Source of the DNA: an uncultured Sulfolobales archaeon
Lineage (GTDB): Archaea; Thermoproteota; Thermoprotei_A; Sulfolobales; NBVN01
Direction of reading: 5' to 3'
NCBI GenBank assembly: GCA_938045815.1
Contig: CALIBI010000019.1
Location: 1 to 45,910, forward strand
Length of the DNA: 45,910 nt
Under the pieces are notes generated by a model. That model had not been told where the DNA came from and ran no database searches. It saw only the letters and a list, made by a program, of their open reading frames with translations. The position numbers and the translations under genes were made by a program. Below, piece after piece: positions 16,536-24,819 of the stretch. How positions within the stretch are numbered: the first letter of the stretch is position 1; each line of letters opens with the position of its first letter.

Positions 16536-17837
16536 CTAAGGATAAATACGGCCTCTCCACCTAGGGAAGGGTATTGCGTCCCTTATATGCTCTATCCCCG
16601 AAACCCACATAACTAACCGCTCAATACCTAACCCGAAACCTGAGTGAGGTACGCTTCCGTACTTCCTTAAATCAAGGTACCACTCATAGTCTTGATAGTT
16701 AAGTCCTTCAGCGATTATCCTATTATATAGTTTCTCGTAGTTATCTTCCCTCTGCGAACCACCGATAATCTCGCCGTAACCCTCAGGAGCAAGTAAGTCA
16801 AACCCTAACACTACCTCAGGCCTCTTAGGGTCTTCTTTCATGTAGAAGGCTTTTATGTGTTTGGGGAAGTGCGTCACGAAGAACGGGGTTTCAAACTCTT
16901 CTGTTAAAGCTTTCTCTTCATCAGCACCGTAATCATCACCCCACTTAATGTTAAAGCCTTTCTTCTGGAGAATCTTGATTGCTTCATCGTACGTTATCTT
17001 GGGGTAAGGAATCTCAAGAGCTTTCTCCAGCTTAGAAGTGTCTCTATTGAGTAATTTAAGCTCTTCTTTTCTTTCTTCCATGGTCTTAGCTACCGCATAG
17101 CTAACCATATCCTCCGCGACCTTCATCATGTCCTCCATATCGTACCAAGCAGCCTCCACTTCCAAGTGCCAGTACTCGCTGAGATGCCTCCTAGTTCTTG
17201 ATTTCTCAGCTCTAAATGAGGGTGTTAAAGCCCAGACCTTATTCAGAGGGAATATCAAAACCTCAAGATATAGTTGAGCTGACTGAGAAAGATAAGCAGC
17301 TTTATCGAAATATTTGACTTCAAATAAAGTAGCACCCCCCTCTACTGCTGACCCAGTAAGTATTGGTGGTGTGGTTTCCCACCATCCATTCTTTATCAAC
17401 CAATCTCTTAAAGCCTGAATCATCGTGTGCTTAATCTTAAGTAACGCTATCATCTGCCTAGATCTGAGCCAGAGATGCCTCACGTTTAGTAGGTATTCTA
17501 TGTCCTCACCTCCCTTTATCGGGAAGGGAGGTGAGTAACCATAAACAATTAAGTTGCTAGCCACTATTTCTTTACCGCCTGGAGCCCTAGCATCAATCCT
17601 CACAACACCTTTAACCTCAACACTAGATTCCCTAGTCAGCTTCTCTACGAAGTCCCAGTCACTAGACAAGCAACTCTTATCGAAAACTACCTGAATGTAG
17701 CCTGAGTGATCTCTAACCCACGCGAAAACCTTGCCGCCAACCTTAAAAATCCTGTAGACCCAGCCACGAATAACTACTTCAGACCCCTCATCAAATTTTT
17801 CGAAGACTTCACTTATGTCTGGTGTCTTAGGAAACAT
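16536..17837 (-). CDS. asnS: Asparaginyl-tRNA synthetase
   Basis: A class IIb aminoacyl-tRNA synthetase of about 433 residues. It has an N-terminal OB-fold anticodon-binding domain (VIRGWVYRIF...WVRDHSGYIQVVF), motif 2 SFRAEKSRTRRHLSEYWHLE and motif 3 GFGLGIERLVMW. THFPKHIKAFYMK and GGSQREDNYEKL are features of AsnRS rather than AspRS. The ORF track begins at TTG 17870, but a TATA box (17871-17880) directly abuts that codon, so it should not be transcribed. The ATG at 17837 lies about 12 bases after the predicted transcription start and is preceded by GTGAGGGG, so it is preferred. Confidence 0.9.
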   Translation of the reverse strand: MFPKTPDISEVFEKFDEGSEVVIRGWVYRIFKVGGKVFAWVRDHSGYIQVVFDKSCLSSDWDFVEKLTRESSVEVKGVVRIDARAPGGKEIVASNLIVYGYSPPFPIKGGEDIEYLLNVRHLWLRSRQMIALLKIKHTMIQALRDWLIKNGWWETTPPILTGSAVEGGATLFEVKYFDKAAYLSQSAQLYLEVLIFPLNKVWALTPSFRAEKSRTRRHLSEYWHLEVEAAWYDMEDMMKVAEDMVSYAVAKTMEERKEELKLLNRDTSKLEKALEIPYPKITYDEAIKILQKKGFNIKWGDDYGADEEKALTEEFETPFFVTHFPKHIKAFYMKEDPKRPEVVLGFDLLAPEGYGEIIGGSQREDNYEKLYNRIIAEGLNYQDYEWYLDLRKYGSVPHSGFGLGIERLVMWVSGIEHIRDAIPFPRWRGRIYP

Positions 17838-17870
17838 CCCCTCACTACCTACACAAATTAGGATTCGCAA

Positions 17871-17880
17871 GTTTAAATAA
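17871..17880 (-). promoter_or_regulatory. TATA box of asnS
   Basis: The minus strand reads TTATTTAAAC, centred near 17875. Transcription would begin near 17849, twelve bases before the ATG at 17837. The 205-base stretch from here to the end of the carboxyltransferase gene is A+T-rich; I see only a weak GATGTA/TACATC hairpin near 18067-18090 in it. Confidence 0.5.
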
Positions 17881-18085
17881 CTATTAACGTCTAGATGACT
17901 TCAAGCACGTATTAGTCATGATTAATTAACTACTAAATCTAGAAAAACCTTACGCAGTAATCACTTTAACTACGATCACGCTAACCCGTTATTAACTACA
18001 CGTAAGCTTCCTTCAAATTTCTACGTTAACCTAAAACTAGATAGGTTGGAGGTAATGGGAATAGTTTTGATGTATTCAGCTCAAA

Positions 18086-19663
18086 CTACATCGGAATTAG
18101 GCCGTGTTTCTTTGGTGGTGTTCTAAATCTTACTTCCCGTTTTGTGAGCATGAATTCAAGAGCTCTCACTAGTGTGGGTCTAGTTTCTGCTGGTTCTATG
18201 ACGGAGTCTATGTAGCCTCTTGCAGCAGCTATGTATGGGTGGAGGAACTTATTCTTATACTCAGTAGCTAATTTATTGAGTAGTTCTTGTCTTTCTTCAG
18301 GTGTTTTAGCTTTTGAAAGTTCAGTTCTCCATATTATTTCGGCAGCTCCCTCAGCACCCATAACAGCTATCTCGGCAGTAGGCCAGGCTACTACGAAGTC
18401 CGCGCCTAAGTGTCTGGAACTCATAGCTATGTAGGCACCCCCGTAAGCTTTCCTCACTATGACAGTCAACTTAGGCACTGTTGCCTCACTATACGCGTAA
18501 AGCACTTTAGCACCATGTCTTATTATGCCGTTGTGTTCCTGATACGTGCCAGGTATGTATCCCGGAACATCTACGAAGGTAACTATAGGTATGTTAAACG
18601 CGTTAAGTATCCTAACAAACCTAGTTATCTTGTCTGAGGCGTTTATATCGAGGGCTCCCGTGAGAACCATTGGCTGGTTAGCTACTACACCGACTACCCA
18701 CCCATTCAGTCTCGCGAACCCTGTTATAGCGTTTCTAGCGTAATCTCTCGACACCTCAAAGAAGGAGCCCTTATCAAAAACAGCTTCGATAACTTCGTAC
18801 ATATTGTAGGCTTTTAGAGGATCTTCAGGAACGAGAGTATTTAGTTTCTCCTCCATTCTTTCGGGAGGATCACCTGAAAGTATTCTGGGAGGTGCCTCCA
18901 TATTGTTTGAGGGGAGGTAACTAAGTAGTTTCTTTACTAAGCTTATAGCTTCTTTATCGTCTCTAGCTATGAAGTGCGCTACACCACTCTTGGTTACGTG
19001 GATTCTGGGGCCTCCTAACTCCTCCTCCGTGACTTCCTCCCCTATAGCTGCCTTAACTACCCTAGGACCTGTTATGAACATGTAGGAGGTTTTATCAACC
19101 ATTATAACGAAATCCATGAGTGCTGGAGAATATACTGCACCACCAGCACAAGGACCCATTATGACAGCTATCTGAGGCACTACTCCTGAAGCCATGACAT
19201 TCATGTAGAATATGTCTCCATAACCCTTAAGAGAGTCTACACCCTCCTGTATCCTGGCACCGCCAGAATCGTTAAGGAATACTACGGGCATGCCGGCAGA
19301 CATAGCGTACTGCATTGCCTTAACTATCTTAGCAGCATGCATCTCGCCTAACGACCCGCCCATAAACGTGAAATCTTGAGCTATCCCTATGACGGGCCTA
19401 TTATTAACCCTACCCATAACAGTGACTACACCATCACCGTAGGCTTTCCTTTCAGTCATGCCGAACTCCGTGGCTCTATGAGTTACCAGCATATCGAACT
19501 CCAGCATAGTATTAGGATCAAAAAGCAGTTCAAGTCTTTCTCGCGCTGTCAACTTCCCCTTAGCGTGCTGCGCCTCAATAGCTTTCAAACCACCACCTAG
19601 CTTAGCCTCCTCCTTAAGTCTCCTCAACTCAAGTATCCTGGACTGTAAGGACTCCTCCACCAA
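18086..19663 (-). CDS. Biotin-dependent carboxyltransferase (propionyl/methylmalonyl-CoA type)
   Basis: A 525-residue carboxyltransferase with the two crotonase-like halves of the PccB/MmdA family. KGKLTARERLELLFD near residue 34, the acyl-CoA oxyanion region NDSGGARIQEGV in the first half, and VDVPGYIPGTYQEHNGIIRHGAKVLYAY with RKAYGGAYIAM in the second are all present. It moves carboxyl between biotin and an acyl-CoA. It could be the transferase of an acetyl/propionyl-CoA carboxylase or the alpha subunit of a methylmalonyl-CoA decarboxylase. A biotin carrier gene is divergent 86 bases away, but no biotin carboxylase or decarboxylase membrane subunit is in the window. It starts at TTG or the adjacent GTG. 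Confidence 0.88.
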   Translation of the reverse strand: MVEESLQSRILELRRLKEEAKLGGGLKAIEAQHAKGKLTARERLELLFDPNTMLEFDMLVTHRATEFGMTERKAYGDGVVTVMGRVNNRPVIGIAQDFTFMGGSLGEMHAAKIVKAMQYAMSAGMPVVFLNDSGGARIQEGVDSLKGYGDIFYMNVMASGVVPQIAVIMGPCAGGAVYSPALMDFVIMVDKTSYMFITGPRVVKAAIGEEVTEEELGGPRIHVTKSGVAHFIARDDKEAISLVKKLLSYLPSNNMEAPPRILSGDPPERMEEKLNTLVPEDPLKAYNMYEVIEAVFDKGSFFEVSRDYARNAITGFARLNGWVVGVVANQPMVLTGALDINASDKITRFVRILNAFNIPIVTFVDVPGYIPGTYQEHNGIIRHGAKVLYAYSEATVPKLTVIVRKAYGGAYIAMSSRHLGADFVVAWPTAEIAVMGAEGAAEIIWRTELSKAKTPEERQELLNKLATEYKNKFLHPYIAAARGYIDSVIEPAETRPTLVRALEFMLTKREVRFRTPPKKHGLIPM

Positions 19664-19749
19664 TTTAAACTCCCAGATATATTTGTGAAAGCATTAAAAA
19701 CAATCCATAAGGATTTATTGATTATTTTTAAGGAGTATCACTTAATTAT

Positions 19750-20241
19750 ATGAACGGGCTGAAGGAAGTGAGCAACTCAGTATACGTCGTAGAAGTTGAG
19801 GGAAGGAAATACAGAGTTGAGGTAGTAGAGAACAGTAACGGTACCTACTTAGTTAGAGTTAATGATAAAAACATAGTGGTTAGAGTTAGTGAAACCGAAA
19901 TTACTCAGGAACCCGAACTCAACGTGGTTGAAGCGTCTTCAGTAAGTGAGGTCGTGCAAGAGACCCGACCAGCTGAGACAGGACTAGAACATGTTCTTGA
20001 GATGAGAGGACCTGAAGTTCCTTCAGGAGCTACTATAATATCCTCAGAGATTCCTGGAAAAATACTCAAAATACTGGTTTCAGAAGGCTCTAAGGTAGGT
20101 GTTGGGGATACCGTAGTAACCATAGAATCCATGAAGATGGAGCTAGAGATAAAATCTCCGAGAAACGGGGTAGTGGAGAAGATTTACGTGAGGGTGGGAG
20201 ACACCATAAACGTAGGCGATAAAATCGCTTTAATTAGGTAG
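19750..20241 (+). CDS. Biotin carboxyl carrier protein
   Basis: A 163-residue protein. Residues ~10-47 form a small beta domain, ~50-95 an acidic/proline-containing linker, and ~95-163 a biotinyl/lipoyl domain. The modified lysine is K129 in ESMKM, 34 residues from the C-terminus as in other carriers (usual form EAMKM). It shuttles carboxybiotin between partner enzymes. The divergent carboxyltransferase gene next to it is the obvious partner. ATG start with AAGGAGT about 14 bases upstream. Confidence 0.92.
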   Translation: MNGLKEVSNSVYVVEVEGRKYRVEVVENSNGTYLVRVNDKNIVVRVSETEITQEPELNVVEASSVSEVVQETRPAETGLEHVLEMRGPEVPSGATIISSEIPGKILKILVSEGSKVGVGDTVVTIESMKMELEIKSPRNGVVEKIYVRVGDTINVGDKIALIR

Positions 20242-20264
20242 GTTTCTCGGGTTTCGTGAACTCG

Positions 20265-21257
20265 CTAGATCTCGTACGGTACTACGTAACCCTTATTCTC
20301 TCTCCCACCAACAATCACGTAGTATTCGTTATCGGGTACTGACTTCTCGAGCACCCCGGAAATCCTTAATAGTCCTCCTCTATACAGGAGGAAATTGTAT
20401 TCTGCCTCATAACTAATTACCTCTTTAATCTTAACCCCCTCAAGAACCCTATCTACTCGAGTTCTTGAAGGGTAGAAGAGAGATCTACAGTCTCCCCCGA
20501 GGACCTCAGCTACCAGGCTTACAGGCTTGATTGGTTTCAGAACTAGCTCACCATACCTGTAGCTCCTATTATCAACAAACGTGAAAGTTATTGGCACTCC
20601 TTTAAAACACGTGAACTTGTAGGGTGGTGTTATCTTGATGTATGTTTCTGGTTCTATTCCTAAGATTCTTGAGTTTTCCAAGATTTTAGTCATGATTTTT
20701 TCTTCAGGTAATTTATCTATCTCTAGGTCTGCCTGAACAAATTCCAGTGCTTCCCTACAGCCGTATATAACTAGATCAACATCTGAGTGAGGACCGTGAA
20801 TACCTGCGAGAATAGATCCCGTAATACCCATACTACTAACACTTAAGCCTGTAAGATCGCTAATGATGTCCGATACCTCAACACTAACTAACTCTATAAA
20901 ATCACTAACATGTTTTCTCAATTCCCGCAGCTTTTCCTCAGGTTTAAGCCATTCTACAACTTCTGAGGTTCTGACTACCGGTATTGAAACACCTAGCGTT
21001 GGGTCGTGAAATCTGTTTCTAGCTTCTGAAGAAACTCGTAAAACCTCCTCAACACTATACTCCCTAAGCACTCTCTCGTAATAAGAGCTCCCCCTACCCC
21101 AGAGAGTAGGCTTTTTTGAAGGGACGTACTTGAGGTAAGCAGCTATTAAGCCGTTTGGGTGTGTGTTCCCGATAACTAAGTATATTCTCTTATCTCGATC
21201 AATTACTAAGTCATGGTCTAGAAAACTCCTAGTCTCAGACGGTTCGCTACCAATCAT
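20265..21257 (-). CDS. Predicted nucleotidyltransferase of the DNA polymerase beta superfamily
   Basis: A 330-residue protein with a minimal nucleotidyltransferase motif GSILAGIHGPHSDVDLVIYG near residues 147-166: the GS turn plus paired aspartates (DVD) that bind metal. An N-terminal domain (~1-125) begins with LDHDLVIDRDKRIYLVIGN, and the C-terminal part is beta-rich. The architecture resembles archaeal predicted nucleotidyltransferases of the COG1665 type, whose substrates are unknown to me. It is convergent with the biotin carrier gene and divergent from the amidohydrolase-riboflavin reductase pair. Confidence 0.72.
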   Translation of the reverse strand: MIGSEPSETRSFLDHDLVIDRDKRIYLVIGNTHPNGLIAAYLKYVPSKKPTLWGRGSSYYERVLREYSVEEVLRVSSEARNRFHDPTLGVSIPVVRTSEVVEWLKPEEKLRELRKHVSDFIELVSVEVSDIISDLTGLSVSSMGITGSILAGIHGPHSDVDLVIYGCREALEFVQADLEIDKLPEEKIMTKILENSRILGIEPETYIKITPPYKFTCFKGVPITFTFVDNRSYRYGELVLKPIKPVSLVAEVLGGDCRSLFYPSRTRVDRVLEGVKIKEVISYEAEYNFLLYRGGLLRISGVLEKSVPDNEYYVIVGGRENKGYVVPYEI

Positions 21258-21347
21258 CTAGATCATCCAGTCCCGCCTCATCACCAAAGTAAGTTTGGTT
21301 TAGCGGGTTATAATTCTGAATCAAGCAATATCTTTGGTTAAGTAAAA

Positions 21348-22508
21348 ATGAGAGAACTTAGTATTACTGTGGCTGGGGGGTTCCTGGGTTCTTCATTAGA
21401 GTTTGTTGAAGGTCCTCTCACGCTAGTTATCGAGGGGAACAGGATTCACAGCATATCTCGCGGGATTGGAGGCGCTCACGACATGCGTGGTTACGTAGTT
21501 CTCCCCCCTCTAGCCAATATGCATACCCACATACTAGATTACGTGAGTCCTGAGATTGGTTGGGACCTAGATATAGATTCTGTTGTTGGTGAGCCTTACG
21601 GGCTTAAGTACTTAATACTTAGTAAATCAGAGACTAGTCTACTAGACTCAGTAATAGGTGAGGCTATAGAGTCTATGCTGGGTTCAGGCGTAGGATACGT
21701 TGCTGAGTTTCGTGAGTTAGGGGTTAAGAATCTCAAATTAGGTAGCAAGAAACTGAGAACCCACTACGTTCTTAGTATGTCTTCAAAACATGAGAGAGTA
21801 AGTAGTGAGGTGGAGGAAGTCATCACGTACTCGGACGGCATTGGTATTTCCTCACCACACTACTTCGCTTTAGAAGATTTGGGGAGTATCTTCAGGTTAG
21901 CCAGGAATTCAGGTAAGTTGGTTCATTCACACATTTCAGAAACGAAGGATACGCATGAGGAAAGAGACTTAGAGAGGCTTTTGAGTGTTGGTAGACCTGA
22001 CGCAGTAGTTCACGGTGTTTGGTTAAGTTCTGAAGAACTTCAGCTTCTTAAGGACCTAAAAATCACTCTAGTTTTGTGTCTTAGGTCTAACATGTGGTTT
22101 ATGTCTGGCTTACCTAAACTGAAGAGTATTTATGAGGTGGGGGTTGACGTAGCTGTAGGCACGGACAACTTAGGGTGGGTTAAGCCTGACTTATGGAGGG
22201 AGGGTGAGTTACTCTTACTTCTTGCTCGTAACGTTGGGGTTAATGATCCGGTCTGGGTTCTTAAAGCTCTGACCAACACTAACCCAGTAGGTGTGCAGAA
22301 CTACTTGGTTGAGGGGGCTTACGCCAACATATTATTTGTGAAGTACTCTGGAACTCCTCTCGAGAGAGCACATAATAAGCACCTAGCGCTAGTTAAGAGG
22401 GGAGGGCCTGAGTTAGTTGCTGCTCTCATGCTTGATGGTAAGTTTAAGCACTTAGGTGGTGGGCTTGAGGAGACCTTACGTGAGAGTTTACGCGACTATA
22501 TCGATTGA
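21348..22508 (+). CDS. Amidohydrolase-superfamily deaminase/hydrolase, coupled to the riboflavin reductase gene
   Basis: A 386-residue metal-dependent amidohydrolase. Metal ligands visible in order are HTH (NMHTHI, near residue 61), HSHISET with the family's HxxE glutamate, VHG and GTDN. The HxxE form is shared with purine/pyrimidine and triazine deaminases such as SAH or guanine deaminase. The composite N-terminal beta domain is short. The last 44 bases overlap the start of the ArfC/RibD2 reductase gene, so the two are translationally coupled. This suggests a role in riboflavin precursor metabolism, for instance the pyrimidine deamination after the reductase step; that is inference. Ordinary nucleobase deaminase is the main alternative. 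Confidence 0.75.
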   Translation: MRELSITVAGGFLGSSLEFVEGPLTLVIEGNRIHSISRGIGGAHDMRGYVVLPPLANMHTHILDYVSPEIGWDLDIDSVVGEPYGLKYLILSKSETSLLDSVIGEAIESMLGSGVGYVAEFRELGVKNLKLGSKKLRTHYVLSMSSKHERVSSEVEEVITYSDGIGISSPHYFALEDLGSIFRLARNSGKLVHSHISETKDTHEERDLERLLSVGRPDAVVHGVWLSSEELQLLKDLKITLVLCLRSNMWFMSGLPKLKSIYEVGVDVAVGTDNLGWVKPDLWREGELLLLLARNVGVNDPVWVLKALTNTNPVGVQNYLVEGAYANILFVKYSGTPLERAHNKHLALVKRGGPELVAALMLDGKFKHLGGGLEETLRESLRDYID

Positions 22509-23127
22509 CGGCAAGATAGCTTCAAAGACCGGTGACTCGAGACTTAGTTGCCCGTACGACAAATTAAGACTACACTCTATGAGATCAGTAGTTGATGGCG
22601 TTATGGTGGGTGCTAACACGATCATTAAGGATGATCCTCAACTCACTGTCAGACTTGTTGAGGGGAGAAACCCTGTAAGGATAGTCGTTGACGGTTCTCT
22701 GAAAATACCTCTTAATGCGAGAGTGCTTGACGTGAGTACAGCACCAACAATCATAATAACATCTTCTGTTGCTGAGACATGGAAAGTAGAGCAGCTGAGG
22801 AGATTAGGGGTAGATGTAGTTATTGTGGAGAGTGAATCAACTCAAGTAGACATGAGTAAAGCCCTAGAAATACTGTATGAGAAAAACCTGAAAGACTTAC
22901 TTGTTGAGGGGGGAGGCACCCTACTATGGTCCCTAGTTTCGCAAAAACTCATAAACGAATTCAGAATAACTATCTCCCCCTACGTAATAGGAGGTAAAGA
23001 CTCAGTATCTCTAGTTGAGGGTGAAGGTTTCGGTAACATGAGTGAGTGGCTAAAACTAAAACTAATAAATCACAAGATCTGTAGGTGTGGTGATGAAATA
23101 CACCTAGTGTATAGAGTTGAAGACTAG
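22465..23127 (+). CDS. arfC: 2,5-diamino-6-(ribosylamino)pyrimidinone 5'-phosphate reductase (archaeal riboflavin pathway)
   Basis: A 220-residue RibD C-terminal-type reductase without the deaminase domain of bacterial RibD, matching archaeal/fungal Rib7-ArfC enzymes. RPYVRVYATISIDGKIA at the start, GVMVGANTIIKDDPQLTVR near residue 50, and LLVEGGGTLLWSL near residue 148 form the NADPH- and substrate-binding core. It reduces the ribosyl side chain of the diaminopyrimidine phosphate to ribityl. The ORF track begins at GTG 22456; TTG 22465 is preferred because TAGGTGGTGG precedes it at normal spacing. Either way the first residues are encoded inside the amidohydrolase gene, in another frame. Confidence 0.88.
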   Translation: MRRPYVRVYATISIDGKIASKTGDSRLSCPYDKLRLHSMRSVVDGVMVGANTIIKDDPQLTVRLVEGRNPVRIVVDGSLKIPLNARVLDVSTAPTIIITSSVAETWKVEQLRRLGVDVVIVESESTQVDMSKALEILYEKNLKDLLVEGGGTLLWSLVSQKLINEFRITISPYVIGGKDSVSLVEGEGFGNMSEWLKLKLINHKICRCGDEIHLVYRVED

Positions 23128-23305
23128 TCTATATAACATAACAGCCGCACGATGTTTACTTAAGCATAATCAAAAACAATTTACTAGGACTTGTTATGTA
23201 AGGCTTGAGAGTTCTTTGATGTTTAGCAGCACTAAATCTAGTTAAGATCTTGTTGAGACTCAGGATAATGCCAGATACACTATAACGGTGACTCGTGAAG
23301 TAAAA

Positions 23306-23319
23306 ATAAAATATAAATA
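23306..23319 (+). promoter_or_regulatory. TATA box region of the surface-protein gene
   Basis: AAAATATAAATATTC lies about 36-49 bases before the chosen ATG at 23355, leaving a short leader that carries the ribosome binding site GAAGGTG. The rest of the 230-base gap after arfC shows nothing I can assign. Confidence 0.4.
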
Positions 23320-23354
23320 TTCTACGAAGTAGATTAAACTTGAAGGTGTGTTTA

Positions 23355-24782
23355 ATGAGTATGAAACATGTCTTACTTTCATCGCTGAGTGCTTTAGTGC
23401 TAATAGCCATCATAACGTCTGCTACTATATCCCCCATAAATACTGGGACTGTTAGAGAATTCCCTACTCTCAAGCAATCCTTAATATCTAGTTACGTACC
23501 CCCCAACGAGACAGAATGCGATATTATTGTGCCGGATGATTATCCTAGCATAAACATGTCTGTTACGGCGGCACAGCCCGAGCAAACAATCTGTGTTAGA
23601 CCTGGAACTTACCTTGAAGTAAACGGGACCGTTATAAGTAAGAAAGGCTTAAGACTCCTAGCTCTTGGAAGACCCGAAATACCTGAGGAGAACGTGGTCA
23701 TTAAGAGAAGCGGCTTCTTAATAAGAATTCAAGCCAGCGATGTTGTTGTGGGAGGATTCGTTATAGTTCAGGAAGGTAGCTGGCACGGCATAGATGTCTA
23801 CACAGGTTCCCAGAACGTGACTATAATGCATAACAAGGTAACAACGACGAACGCCTCAATAAGTGGTTACTACGGAATCAGAGTATACAGGTCTTCAAAT
23901 GTTCTGATTACCTACAACACTATCTACGGATGGGCTAATACGTACGGGATTTTCATTAATGAAGCAAGTAACAACACCATAGTTAATAACACAATATTCA
24001 ATAACGGCAATGGAATTAGGATTCGTGGAACATCAACCTACCCAGCCAGGTATAACAAAGTATTATTTAACGTAATAACTAATAACACTTACGGGATATA
24101 CTTCTCAGTAGCGGCTGGAGGCATTCTTTCAGATAACGAGATATACCTAAACACATTCAATAATACCAACAATTACGGCATGCACGGAACTCCTGGCACT
24201 AATCGCTGGTACTCCACTACTGAATATACGTACGTATATAATGGCCAGTACTTCACTAGTTACTTAGGGAATTACTGGAGTGACTACACAGGCACTGACT
24301 CAGATAATAACGGGATCGGTGATACTCCCCACGTTATTGATCCTAACAACGTTGATGAGTACCCGCTCATGAAGCCGCATCAAGAATACTTTAGAGGTGT
24401 GGAAACAACCACACCAACAGAAACTACTACGACAGAGACAACCACGGAGACACCGACAGAAACAGAGACAGCTACTACCCCAGGAATGACAGTGACTGTT
24501 ACTGAGACTAAAACCATCGTAGTCACGACGATGAAAACAGAGACCAAAATAACTACTACGACTGCTACAGAGACCGAAATAATTACTAGGACTGCTACTG
24601 AGACATTATCGGTGACTGAAACAATCTCATCCGTTACTACGCTTAGAACAACCTCTACAGTGAAGGTCACAGAAACATCTCCAGTAGAGGTTCACGTAGT
24701 CGACTACACCGTCACGACAATAGTAGGTATAATATTATTGCTGGTTGGTTTCTCAGTAGGGTTTGTTCTCAGAAGGAAGTAA
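23355..24782 (+). CDS. NosD-like beta-helix surface protein with Thr-rich stalk and membrane anchor
   Basis: A 475-residue exported protein. Residues ~5-25 are a signal peptide (VLLSSLSALVLIAIITSA). Residues ~50-345 form a right-handed parallel beta-helix with repeated turns such as NVTIMHNKV, NVLITYNTIYG and NNTIVNNTIFNNG, ending in the common archaeal block GNYWSDYTGTDSDNNGIGD. A stalk of ~100 residues is almost only Thr, Glu and Val, and a C-terminal membrane helix ends in LRRK. Many N-x-T/S sites suggest glycosylation. It is probably anchored outside the cell and may bind or cut polysaccharide; catalysis is not shown. ATG 23355 is preferred over TTG 23340 because GAAGGTG precedes it. Confidence 0.88.
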   Translation: MSMKHVLLSSLSALVLIAIITSATISPINTGTVREFPTLKQSLISSYVPPNETECDIIVPDDYPSINMSVTAAQPEQTICVRPGTYLEVNGTVISKKGLRLLALGRPEIPEENVVIKRSGFLIRIQASDVVVGGFVIVQEGSWHGIDVYTGSQNVTIMHNKVTTTNASISGYYGIRVYRSSNVLITYNTIYGWANTYGIFINEASNNTIVNNTIFNNGNGIRIRGTSTYPARYNKVLFNVITNNTYGIYFSVAAGGILSDNEIYLNTFNNTNNYGMHGTPGTNRWYSTTEYTYVYNGQYFTSYLGNYWSDYTGTDSDNNGIGDTPHVIDPNNVDEYPLMKPHQEYFRGVETTTPTETTTTETTTETPTETETATTPGMTVTVTETKTIVVTTMKTETKITTTTATETEIITRTATETLSVTETISSVTTLRTTSTVKVTETSPVEVHVVDYTVTTIVGIILLLVGFSVGFVLRRK

Positions 24783-24785
24783 AGT

Positions 24786-24799
24786 TTATTTCGTTTTTA
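24786..24799 (+). terminator. T-rich tract after the surface-protein gene
   Basis: TTATTTCGTTTTTA follows the stop codon by a few bases, without a stem. T-tracts of this kind are sufficient for archaeal termination. The convergent glycerate kinase gene ends 37 bases on. Confidence 0.35.
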
Positions 24800-24819
24800 G
24801 ATTTGTATTTAGTTAACAA

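Noticed and set aside
17838-17870. TTG start and 11-residue extension of AsnRS
   Set aside because: A TATA box abuts this TTG, so these bases lie before the predicted transcription start.
18052-18110. Short plus-strand ORF with GGAGGTAATGGG start near 18052
   Set aside because: It runs antisense into the carboxyltransferase gene, with no coding pattern of its own.
24380-24670. 96-residue valine-rich minus-strand ORF
   Set aside because: It is the reverse complement of the Thr/Glu repeat codons of the surface-protein stalk.
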